64,000 bases of DNA from Spirochaetaceae bacterium bin103 (GTDB lineage Bacteria; Spirochaetota; Spirochaetia; SZUA-6; Bin103), in NCBI GenBank assembly GCA_002238925.1, contig MPNH01000024.1:1-64000 (forward strand), written 5' to 3'. Numbering within the stretch: the stretch's first letter is position 1; the number at the start of each line of letters is the position of its first letter. The notes beneath the pieces were generated by a model, which saw nothing but the letters and a program-made list of their open reading frames with translations, had not been told where the DNA came from and ran no database searches. A program made the translations under genes and the position numbers. Below are positions 42,340-49,687 of this stretch, one piece after another.

Positions 42340-43329
42340 GTGGGCGCGTACGTCATTCGCAGGCTGCTGCTGTTCATACCGATGATGGCGGCGATCAGCG
42401 TGATCACGTTCATCCTGATCCAGCTCCCGCCGGGCGACTACCTGACCAGCGAGATCATGGCGATGGCGGAGCGCGGCGAGGAGGTGGACGAGGCGGCGAT
42501 CGAGGCGCTGAAGCTGCGCTACGGGCTGGACCGGCCGATGGTGGAGCAGTATTTCCGCTGGATTACCAACATCATCCTGCGTGGCGACTTCGGGCGTTCA
42601 TTCCACTGGGAGCAGCCGGTGTCGTCGCTGATCTGGGAGCGGCTGATGTGGACGGTGGTGATCTCGCTCGGCAGCCTGCTGTTCACCTGGGTGGTGGCGT
42701 TCCCGATCGGCATCTACTCGGCCACCAACCAGTACTCGATCGCCGACTACCTGTTCACCTTCTTCGGCTTTCTCGGCAAGGCCACGCCCAACTTCCTGCT
42801 GGCGCTGGTGCTGATGTGGATGGGCTACGTCTACTTCGACCTCAACATGGGCGGCCTGTTCTCGGCCGAATACCAGCGTGCGCCGTGGAGCCTGGCCAAG
42901 GTGGGCGACCTGATCGGCCACCTGTGGGTGCCGCTGGTGGTGCTCGGCACGGCCGGCACCGCTGACCTGATCCGCGTGCTGCGCGCCAACCTGCTCGACG
43001 AGTTGTCCAAGCCGTACGTCACCGCCGCCCGCGCCAAGGGCCTCACCGAATTGAAGCTGATCGCCAAGTACCCGGTGCGCATCGCCATCAACCCGTTCGT
43101 AAGCAGCATCGGCGGCGTGCTGCCGGAGCTGATCTCGGGCGCCGCCATCGTGTCGGTGGTGCTGAGCCTGCCCACCACCGGGCCGCTGATGCTCGGCGCG
43201 CTGCTGACCCAGGACATGTTCCTGGCCGGCAGCTTCCTGATGTTGCTCACCATCCTGTCGCTGATCGGCACGCTGCTGTCCGATATCCTGCTGGCGGTGC
43301 TCGATCCGCGCATCCGGCAGACGGTGTAG
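42340..43329 (+). CDS. DppB-type ABC transporter permease
   Basis: This 329-residue permease starts at GTG 42340 (after a GGAGG) with GAYVIRRLLLFIPMMAAISVITFILIQLPPGDYLTSEI. It has six helices and the loop YVTAARAKGLTELKLIAKYPVRIAINPF. It belongs to the QLPPGD subgroup, like the partial permease at 63326-64000 and unlike the copies at 17796 and 31747. It partners the larger DppC-type protein downstream. Confidence 0.92.
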   Translation: MGAYVIRRLLLFIPMMAAISVITFILIQLPPGDYLTSEIMAMAERGEEVDEAAIEALKLRYGLDRPMVEQYFRWITNIILRGDFGRSFHWEQPVSSLIWERLMWTVVISLGSLLFTWVVAFPIGIYSATNQYSIADYLFTFFGFLGKATPNFLLALVLMWMGYVYFDLNMGGLFSAEYQRAPWSLAKVGDLIGHLWVPLVVLGTAGTADLIRVLRANLLDELSKPYVTAARAKGLTELKLIAKYPVRIAINPFVSSIGGVLPELISGAAIVSVVLSLPTTGPLMLGALLTQDMFLAGSFLMLLTILSLIGTLLSDILLAVLDPRIRQTV

Positions 43330-43347
43330 GCGGAGGAGCGGACGCGC

Positions 43348-44493
43348 ATGGCATCCCCGGATATCGGCCAAGTCAGCGGGAGCGGGAGCGGCCACGATCC
43401 CACGCACAGTGCGGAGACCGCATCGCAGTGGCAGCTGATGCGCTGGCGGTTCCTGCAGCACAAGGCCGCGGTGGTCAGCCTGGTGGTGCTGGTGGTCCTC
43501 TACCTGGTCGCCATCGTTGTGGAGTTCGTCGCCCCCTATGCCACCGACACCTACAACATCAAGTACATCACGGCGCCGCCGATGCGGGTGCGCTTCTTCG
43601 ACGCCGACGGGCGTTTCCACCTGCGCCCGTTCGTTTACGACTACACCACCTCGCGCGACGCCAAGAGCCTGCGCATCGTGCAGGTGGTCGACACCGATGC
43701 CATGCACCCGATCCGCTTCTTCGTGCGCGGCGACGACTACCGCTTCTGGGGGCTGTGGCGCTGGGACCGGCACCTGTTCGGCATCGACGACCCGGAGGCG
43801 CAGATCCTGCTGTGGGGCGGCGACGACCAGGGCCGCGACCTGTTCTCGCGCACCGTGTATGGCGCACGGCTGTCGCTGTCGATCGGGTTCGTGGGGGTGA
43901 TCGTGAGCCTGGTGCTCGGCATCCTGCTCGGCGGCATCTCCGGCTACTTCGGCGGCACCCTCGACATGGTGATTCAGCGCGCCATCGAGTTGCTGCAGGC
44001 GATTCCGCGCATCCCGCTGTGGCTCACCCTGTCGGCCGCGCTGCCGCGCGACTGGGGCACGGTGGAAGTGTACTTCGGCATTACCATCATCCTGTCGGTG
44101 CTGGGCTGGACCGGGCTGGCGCGCACCGTGCGCGGCAAGTTCCTGGCGCTGCGCGAGGAGGACTTCACGCAGGCCGCCAAGTACCTGGGCGCCAGCGAGA
44201 TGCGCATCATCATCCGGCACATGGTGCCGAGTTTCAGCAGCCACCTGATCGCCGTGCTCACCCTGCGCGTGCCGGAGATGATCCTGGCCGAGACCAGCCT
44301 CAGCTTCCTCGGCCTGGGGCTGCGCGAACCGGTGATAAGCTGGGGCGTGCTGCTGACCGGCGTGCAAAACATCCGCGCCGTGGCGCTGGCTCCCTGGCTG
44401 TTCCTGCCGGGGTTGGCTATCGTGGTTACCGTACTGGCCTTCAACTTCGTCGGCGACGGCCTCCGCGACGCCGCCGACCCCTACGCGCAATAG
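43348..44493 (+). CDS. DppC-type ABC transporter permease with long periplasmic insert
   Basis: This 381-residue permease has the first helix at AAVVSLVVLVVLYLVAIVVEFVAPYATDTY. An insert of about 100 residues (ITAPPMRVRFFDADGRFHLRPFVYDYTT to RFWGLWRWDRHLFGID) comes before the usual LLWGGDDQGRDLFSRTVYGARLSL block. It then has the EAA loop DFTQAAKYLGASEMRIIIRHMVPS and ETSLSFLGLGLREP. The insert is characteristic of one DppC subgroup and probably contacts the binding protein. It ends 19 bases before the hydrolase gene. Confidence 0.92.
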   Translation: MASPDIGQVSGSGSGHDPTHSAETASQWQLMRWRFLQHKAAVVSLVVLVVLYLVAIVVEFVAPYATDTYNIKYITAPPMRVRFFDADGRFHLRPFVYDYTTSRDAKSLRIVQVVDTDAMHPIRFFVRGDDYRFWGLWRWDRHLFGIDDPEAQILLWGGDDQGRDLFSRTVYGARLSLSIGFVGVIVSLVLGILLGGISGYFGGTLDMVIQRAIELLQAIPRIPLWLTLSAALPRDWGTVEVYFGITIILSVLGWTGLARTVRGKFLALREEDFTQAAKYLGASEMRIIIRHMVPSFSSHLIAVLTLRVPEMILAETSLSFLGLGLREPVISWGVLLTGVQNIRAVALAPWLFLPGLAIVVTVLAFNFVGDGLRDAADPYAQ

Positions 44494-44512
44494 ACAACAG
44501 GAGTTGCGACCG

Positions 44513-45586
44513 ATGGGCGAGTTTGATTTTCACGGCCACTTCGGACGCCTGCAGGAGTCCTGCCCGGCGGAGTTTGCATTCCGCGGAACTGCGGCTGACG
44601 ACGTGCGGGCGTGGCAGCAGCCGTTCCGTGCCCGGCTGCGCGAAGTCCTCGGGATGGTGAACCTGGAGCGGGATCTCGCCGGCCACGTGCCCGATGCGGA
44701 GATGCTGGACAGCACCGACATGGGCTCCTACACGCGGGAGTCGTGGCGCATCCGCACCGAGCCGACGGTGCCGCTGCCGTGTTACCTGCTGCGGCCCAAG
44801 GACGCGCCGCCGGACCCGCCGCTGGTGCTCACCCCGCACGGCCACGGCCATCCGCACGTGTACGTGGGGCTATTCGACAGTCCGGAGGAGGAGGCGCAGA
44901 TCAGCGAGGGCGAGCGCGACATCGCCGTGCAGGCGGTGCAGCAGGGCTACCTGGTGATCGCGCCCACCACGCGCGCGTTCGGCGACACCCGTGCGCCGGC
45001 GGACAAGGAGAAGGGCGCCGTGTCCTCCTGCCGGCTGCAGTTGATGCACGACCTGCTGCTCGGGCGCACGCCGATCGGCGACCGCGTCTGGGACATGTCA
45101 CGGCTGATCGACTGGGCGATAGAGCACCAGGGCGTGGACCCGGCTCGCATCGCCATTACCGGCAACTCCGGCGGCGGCACCGTGTCGCTGTTCGCGGCCG
45201 CGTGCGACACGCGCATCTCGGTGGCGGTGCCGGGCTGCTACTTCAACACCTTCGCCGGCAGCATCGGCTCGATCATCCACTGCGACTGCAACTACGTGCC
45301 CGGCATCCTGCGCCTCGGCGAGATGCACGACATCGCCGGCCTCACCGCTCCGCGCCCCTTCCTGGCCGTCGCCGGCCGTGACGACCCCATCTTCCCGGTC
45401 GCCCATACCCGGGCCGCCTTTGAGCAACTCGTCAGAATCTACCGCGCCGCCGGTGTCCGGGGCCGCTGCGAGCTGTACGTCGGCAACGGCGGCCACCGCT
45501 ACTACAAGGAGCGGGTCTGGCCCTTCATCGCAAAGGCATTCGGCCCTACACGAACACCGCCGAGGAAACCCCGAACCTCTCGCTGA
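44513..45586 (+). CDS. Alpha/beta hydrolase (acetyl-xylan-esterase / dienelactone-hydrolase-like)
   Basis: This 357-residue hydrolase has LVLTPHGHGHPHVYVG as oxyanion region, nucleophile Ser219 in ITGNSGGGTVSLFAAA, an acid in VAGRDDPIFPV and His in VGNGGHRYYKE. There is no signal peptide. ATG 44513 follows CAGGAG; TTG 44504 is an alternative. It is the last gene of the ABC operon and probably de-esterifies the imported ligand (inference). Its 3' end overlaps the convergent antitoxin gene by 41 bases, so the last residues (PPRKPRTSR) may be a read-through tail. Confidence 0.85.
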   Translation: MGEFDFHGHFGRLQESCPAEFAFRGTAADDVRAWQQPFRARLREVLGMVNLERDLAGHVPDAEMLDSTDMGSYTRESWRIRTEPTVPLPCYLLRPKDAPPDPPLVLTPHGHGHPHVYVGLFDSPEEEAQISEGERDIAVQAVQQGYLVIAPTTRAFGDTRAPADKEKGAVSSCRLQLMHDLLLGRTPIGDRVWDMSRLIDWAIEHQGVDPARIAITGNSGGGTVSLFAAACDTRISVAVPGCYFNTFAGSIGSIIHCDCNYVPGILRLGEMHDIAGLTAPRPFLAVAGRDDPIFPVAHTRAAFEQLVRIYRAAGVRGRCELYVGNGGHRYYKERVWPFIAKAFGPTRTPPRKPRTSR

Positions 45587-45977
45587 GCGCTCGCGCCTGC
45601 CGGACGTTGATCTGCCGCCTGCCGCGAAGAACCTCGGACACCACTCCCTGACTGCCGACCTCCGGCAAGTCGGCTTGGCTCAACCCGTGTTCGTCCATCA
45701 GCATCCGCAGGACTTGAACCGGATTGCCCGCGGGCTCCGCGACGTGTTCCCGCTCGTAGGCATCGACCAGCGCGCCCAACGTCTCCATCAATGCAGCCAG
45801 CGGATGCGAATCATCCTCGCCTACTTCATCCACCACGAGGTCGAGAAAGGCACTGATCCGCAGGTACTCGGTTTCAGTGTGGGGCACGGACAAGACTTCG
45901 CTCATCTGTATCCAGGCTGCGGACAGTCGTTCCAACTCTGCGATCATCCGATTGCTCCTTCCAAGCTGCTCGGTCAT
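45546..45977 (-). CDS. higA: HigA-type antitoxin / XRE-family regulator
   Basis: This 143-residue protein (ATG 45977; MIAELERLSAAW at 45947 is also possible) has the extended N-terminal region of HigA proteins (EYLRISAFLDLVVDEVGEDDSHPLAALMETLGALVDAYE). A helix-turn-helix follows: VQVLRMLMDEHGLSQADLPEVGSQGVVSEVLRGRRQINVRQARALSERF. It would bind DNA and neutralise a HigB RNA interferase. The HigB gene upstream is truncated (45985-46092), so the antitoxin now stands alone. Confidence 0.85.
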   Translation of the reverse strand: MTEQLGRSNRMIAELERLSAAWIQMSEVLSVPHTETEYLRISAFLDLVVDEVGEDDSHPLAALMETLGALVDAYEREHVAEPAGNPVQVLRMLMDEHGLSQADLPEVGSQGVVSEVLRGRRQINVRQARALSERFGVSSAVFV

Positions 45978-45984
45978 ATTCGGC

Positions 45985-46092
45985 GTGCGTAAGCACATGG
46001 CGTACGTAGACCTTCTTGCGATTGTAGTGGATTGCCTGACGCCTGGGCGATGGCCAATGAGCCGTCGTCCGGTATACTGAATCCGCCGCCAT
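45985..46092 (-). pseudogene. HigB toxin, C-terminal remnant
   Basis: The minus strand reads QAIHYNRKKVYVRHVLTHAEYDRAAWK, the last strand and the THAEYD signature of HigB toxins. The first 60-70 residues are missing: upstream of SPRRQ the sequence is the promoter region of the divergent oxidoreductase gene. The frame continues into the antitoxin gene without the usual stop. This fragment cannot form the RelE-like fold. Confidence 0.7.
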
Positions 46093-46134
46093 GACCGTCC
46101 CCTACACACGCGAATCGCGAGGAGCGAGGGCCCG

Positions 46135-47346
46135 ATGAACGTGCTGTTCTTTCACCTGATGCCGTACGCCGAGTTGCCGGACGACTTTCGCGAGCGGCAT
46201 CCGTCGATCTGGGTGGACATCGACTCGCGGCTGTTCGACCCGCAGCGCGGCGGGGCGATGTACAACGACTACCTGGACGAACTGGAGGATGCGGCGCGGC
46301 TGGGCTTCGACGGGGTGTGCGTGAACGAGCACCACGCCAACGGCTACGGCATGATGCCGTCGCCCAACCTGATGGCGGCGGTTCTGGCGCGCGGTACGAG
46401 GCAGGGCGCCATCTGCGTGATGGGCAACGCGGCGGCGCTGTACGACCCGCCCACCCGGGTGGCGGAGGAGATGGCGATGCTGGACTGCATATCGGGCGGG
46501 CGGCTGATCGCCGGGCTGCCGCTCGGCACGCCGATGGACACCTGCTACGCCTACGGCCAGAACCCGAGCATGGTGCGCGACCGCTACCTGGAGGCGTGCG
46601 ACCTGATCGTGCGCGCTTGGCAGGAGCGCGACCCGTTTCCGTTCGCCGGGCGCTTCTACCAGCAGCGCTACGTGAACTGCTGGCCGCGCCCGGTGCAGCA
46701 GCCGCGTCCGCCGATCTGGGTGCCGGGCGGCGGCGCGCCGGAGACCTGGCGCATGTGCGGCGAGCGCGGCTACGTGTACGCGGCGCTGTCCTACTTCGGC
46801 TACCAGACCGCGCGCGGCGTGCTGAAGGGATACTGGGCGGAGTTGGAGCGCCAGGGCCTGGAGCCCAACCCGTTCCAGGCCGGCTACCTGCAACTGGTCG
46901 GCGTGGCGGAGACGAAGCGCGAGGCACTGGAGATGTACCGCGAGCCGGCCGAGTATTTCTACGCCAACTGCCTGCACACCAACCCGCGCTTCGCGGTGCC
47001 GCCCGGCTATGCCACCGAATCGTCGGTGCGGTTCCGCGCCCGGCAGGCCAACTCCGGCAACCCGGTGGCCCAGTTCACCACCGCGCCGAGCTACGAGCAG
47101 ATCCTGGATCGCGGCTACCTGATCGTCGGCACCGCGGACGAGGTAGCCGAGCGGCTGCGCGAGATCGCCGTGGACCTGAACATCGGCCAGCTCATGCTGC
47201 TGTTGCACTTCGGCAACATGGGCCGCGACCTGACGCACACCAACACCGAGCTGTTCGCCAGCGGCGTGCTGCCGCAGATCCGCGACCTGTTCACCGACCA
47301 GTGGCAGGACCACTGGTGGCCGGCCGCCGCTACGAGGGAAGCGTGA
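46135..47346 (+). CDS. Luciferase-like (LLM class) flavin-dependent oxidoreductase
   Basis: This 403-residue TIM-barrel protein of the bacterial luciferase superfamily starts NVLFFHLMPYAELPDDFRERHPSIWVDI. It has FDGVCVNEHHANGYGMMPSPNLMAA, EEMAMLDCISGGRLIAGLPLG, PPIWVPGGGAPETW and a C-terminal LIVGTADEVAERLREIAVDLNIGQLMLLLHFG. It would use FMNH2 or F420 for monooxygenation or reduction. ATG 46135 follows GAGGAG. Its stop overlaps the GTG of the next gene (GTGA), so the two are translationally coupled. Confidence 0.9.
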   Translation: MNVLFFHLMPYAELPDDFRERHPSIWVDIDSRLFDPQRGGAMYNDYLDELEDAARLGFDGVCVNEHHANGYGMMPSPNLMAAVLARGTRQGAICVMGNAAALYDPPTRVAEEMAMLDCISGGRLIAGLPLGTPMDTCYAYGQNPSMVRDRYLEACDLIVRAWQERDPFPFAGRFYQQRYVNCWPRPVQQPRPPIWVPGGGAPETWRMCGERGYVYAALSYFGYQTARGVLKGYWAELERQGLEPNPFQAGYLQLVGVAETKREALEMYREPAEYFYANCLHTNPRFAVPPGYATESSVRFRARQANSGNPVAQFTTAPSYEQILDRGYLIVGTADEVAERLREIAVDLNIGQLMLLLHFGNMGRDLTHTNTELFASGVLPQIRDLFTDQWQDHWWPAAATREA

Positions 47347-48428
47347 GCTTGTCAGCGTGCCCGGCGCCGAGGCAGTCGGGCGATACCGGCGCACGGACGG
47401 CGCCGCCCGAGCCGCTCCGACCGGCCGCCCCGCCGCAGGAGCCGTCAGTCGCGCCGCGAGAACCAGACGCCGCACCACAGAAACCGTGGGCCGCGCCGCA
47501 TGGACCAGCCGACTCGGCGCGAATACCAGACGCCTCGGAGCGGAGCGCAGCCATGTCGCCACAGGACGGTTGCGCCGCGCCCAGGGATCGCTCGGTCACG
47601 GTCGCGGGGGTGGCCTGCCGCGTGTGGGAGCAAGGATCGGGGCCGCCGCTGACCTTCCTGCCCGGCATCGGGGGGTTGCCGCGCTGGAGCGCATTTCTCG
47701 ACGCCCTGGCGCAGGGTCGGCGGGTCGTGGCGCCGAGTGTGCCGGGATTCCCGGGATCAGCGGCGCTGCCCGAACTGGACGACCAGCTCGACTGGCTGCT
47801 GGCAACCCACGACCTGCTGCAGGCATGCGGCGGGGCGGGGAGCGACCTGGGGGCGGGATCGGGAGGGGGCGGCCCCGGCCCCCCCGGGGGGGGGGGGGGG
47901 GCGGGGGGCGGGGCGGGTAGCGACCTGGTGGCGGTATCGGTAGGCGCCGCCCTGGCCGCCGATGTGGCGGCGGTGTGGTCCGGCGCCGTGCGGCGGTTGG
48001 TGCTGGTGTCGCCGCTGGGTCTGTTCGACGCTGCCGACCCGAGCACCGACATCTTCGCGCAACCGGCGGGTGGGCTCGGCAAACTGCTGTGCAGCGACCC
48101 GGCGCGCTTCGACGCGCACGTTGCGCTGCCGGACGGCGGCGACCGCGTGGAGTGGACGGTGCAGCAGGCGCGCGCCCAGGAGGCGGCGGCGCGCCTGTTG
48201 TGGCCGGTGGGGGACACGCGGCTGGCGCGCCGCCTGCCCCGCGTCACGCAGCCTGCGCTACTGGTGTTCGGGCAGGAGGATCGGGTGCTGCCCCCCTCTT
48301 ACCGGCAGCGCTTTCAGACAGCCCTACCGCACGCGCGGCTGGAGGTGGTCGCCGGGGCCGGCCACCTGGTGGACCTCGATGCACCGCGGGCCCTGGCCCC
48401 CTTGGTAGAGGAGTTTCTGCGCTCCTGA
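47343..48428 (+). CDS. Alpha/beta hydrolase with Pro/Ala-rich N-terminus and a poly-Gly insert
   Basis: The protein has 361 residues. Residues of about 1-80 are low-complexity (PPEPLRPAAPPQEPSVAPREP). The hydrolase core has LTFLPGIGGLPRWSAFLDAL, a nucleophile region LVAVSVGAALA, LLVFGQEDRVLPP and GAGHLVDLD with the histidine. A Gly-rich insert (GAGSGGGGPGPPGGGGG) interrupts the core just before the nucleophile strand and includes a 16-G run at 47886-47901. The insert is flanked by a 78-base imperfect direct repeat and may be an artefact. GTG 47343 overlaps the oxidoreductase stop. Confidence 0.7.
   Translation: MSLSACPAPRQSGDTGARTAPPEPLRPAAPPQEPSVAPREPDAAPQKPWAAPHGPADSARIPDASERSAAMSPQDGCAAPRDRSVTVAGVACRVWEQGSGPPLTFLPGIGGLPRWSAFLDALAQGRRVVAPSVPGFPGSAALPELDDQLDWLLATHDLLQACGGAGSDLGAGSGGGGPGPPGGGGGAGGGAGSDLVAVSVGAALAADVAAVWSGAVRRLVLVSPLGLFDAADPSTDIFAQPAGGLGKLLCSDPARFDAHVALPDGGDRVEWTVQQARAQEAAARLLWPVGDTRLARRLPRVTQPALLVFGQEDRVLPPSYRQRFQTALPHARLEVVAGAGHLVDLDAPRALAPLVEEFLRS
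47829..47963 (+). repeat. 78-bp imperfect duplication containing a 16-G homopolymer
   Basis: The sequence from GCGGCGGGGCGGG through GCGACCTGG..GGCGG.ATCGG occurs twice, 78 bases apart (AGCGACCTGG at 47841 and 47919). Where the second copy has T (GGGTAGC, TGGTGGC, GGTATC, GGTAGG) the first has G. Between them lies C8G16CG6CG4CG3. The duplication keeps the reading frame. Uniform T-to-G differences next to a G-run suggest base-calling failure. Confidence 0.75.
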
Positions 48429-48452
48429 CCTGCTCCGGGCAGGGGCTCGGCG

Positions 48453-48995
48453 TCACTCGGGGGACGGACCCGGGAACAGCCATCGCGACAGGGCCGGCTC
48501 GACGCCGGCGCACGGCTGCAGGAACAGATCGCGGCGCAGGTGGCTCGGCCCGCCGGTGGGCTGGCCTGCATCCGCGGAGACCGCGATGCACAGGTCGGTG
48601 CCGGACACGGCGAGCGCACCCTCCGAGTCGTATTTGAACCGCTGCAACTCGGTGTCGGCGCACTCCTCAAGATGCAGTTGCGCAGCGGTTTCGGTGCCGT
48701 CCGCCTGCATGCACAAGCCGTAGGCCGGCATCGAAAGGTTGCCGGCGGCGGGCTGATTGACGGTGAACATCTCGTCGGCGGCGCCCGTCTTGCAGGTGTG
48801 CGCCATGAGGGCGGCGCCGAGATTCAGCCGGGCGCCGAACCCGGGCACGTCGATGCAATAGTACTCGGGCTCGTCGAGCGGATCGGCAAGCTGGATGAGC
48901 GTACCGCCGGCATGCGTCGCATCCACGTCGATCGCGGACGCCGCTGCCGATTCCGACTGAGCGCTCACGCCGGCGCTGACGGCAAGAAGCAGCAC
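48453..48995 (-). CDS. Secreted ricin-type beta-trefoil-like protein
   Basis: This protein of about 180 residues has a short signal-like start (VLLLAVSAGVSAQ) at GTG 48995; the true start may be slightly further upstream. The mature part has two cysteine-bounded repeats with the ricin-B pattern (YYCIDVPGFGARLNLGAALMAHTC, YGLCMQADGTETAAQLHLEEC, DLCIAVSADA.....DLFLQPC). This suggests a small secreted carbohydrate-binding lectin domain. No catalytic domain is attached. Assignment to the ricin family is by pattern only. Confidence 0.6.
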   Translation of the reverse strand: MLLLAVSAGVSAQSESAAASAIDVDATHAGGTLIQLADPLDEPEYYCIDVPGFGARLNLGAALMAHTCKTGAADEMFTVNQPAAGNLSMPAYGLCMQADGTETAAQLHLEECADTELQRFKYDSEGALAVSGTDLCIAVSADAGQPTGGPSHLRRDLFLQPCAGVEPALSRWLFPGPSPE

Positions 48996-49127
48996 CGCGG
49001 CAAGTAACCCTGCTGTGATCCCATTCCGCCATCCGGCGCAGTTCTAACACGGTTGGCTTCCGGATGGTAGTGCTCGCTGCGTCCGCCTTGCTTGCCAATT
49101 TTTGTCATCGCGCTTAACCTGGTCGAC

Positions 49128-49370
49128 GTGAACACCACCATGAATATCTCGCTGCCGGCAACGCTCAAGTCGTTCGTGGACGAACAGGTTGCCGGGCGCG
49201 GATTCGGAACCTGCAGCGAGTACGTCCGCGCACTGATCCGTCACGATCAGGATCGCCAGCATCTGCGCCGGTTACTGCTGGAAGGTGCCGAGTCGGCGGC
49301 GGCGGGACCGGTGGACGCGGGCTACTTCGATGATCTGAGAGACCGCGTTCGGTCACGATCGCGCGCTTGA
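49128..49370 (+). CDS. parD: ParD-family antitoxin
   Basis: This 80-residue protein has the ribbon-helix-helix domain MNISLPATLKSFVDEQVAGRGFGTCSEYVRALIRHDQDR, then an acidic toxin-binding tail ESAAAGPVDAGYFDDLRDRVRSRSRA. GTG 49128 or ATG 49140 can start it; neither has a strong ribosome site. The stop overlaps the TTG start of parE. It should repress its own operon and neutralise ParE. Confidence 0.9.
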   Translation: MNTTMNISLPATLKSFVDEQVAGRGFGTCSEYVRALIRHDQDRQHLRRLLLEGAESAAAGPVDAGYFDDLRDRVRSRSRA

Positions 49371-49654
49371 CAGCCAAGCCGGTCGTTCCCCGAGCGAGTG
49401 CCATTCGCGACGTGGACGAAGCGCAAGCGGCGCTCGCTTTCATCGACGAGCTTGAAGAAGCCTACCGGCACATTGCGCAATATCCCGCGTCAGGGTCATC
49501 CCGGTATGCATCGGAATTGGACGTGCCGGGACTGCGCTCCTGGCCCCTCCGGCGCTACCCTTACGTGGTGTTCTACCGCGCCCAGGGCGGCCACATCGAC
49601 GTGTGGCGCGTGCTGCACGGCCGGCGCGACATTGCCGCATGGCTGCGGGAATGA
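49367..49654 (+). CDS. parE: ParE-family toxin, shortened
   Basis: This 95-residue ParE-like protein reads VVPRASAIRDVDEAQAALAFIDELEEAYRHIAQYPASGSSRYASELDVPGLRSWPLRRYPYVVFYR and ends DVWRVLHGRRDIAAWL. Compared with typical members, about 10 residues are missing between RDVDEA and AALAFIDELEEAY (the first helical turn and loop), so the helical hairpin is shortened. Toxicity may be reduced or lost. TTG 49367 overlaps the ParD stop. ParE toxins usually poison gyrase. Confidence 0.85.
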   Translation: MTAKPVVPRASAIRDVDEAQAALAFIDELEEAYRHIAQYPASGSSRYASELDVPGLRSWPLRRYPYVVFYRAQGGHIDVWRVLHGRRDIAAWLRE

Positions 49655-49687
49655 ACGCGCCGGCACCATGACCCGGACGTCCCAGGA

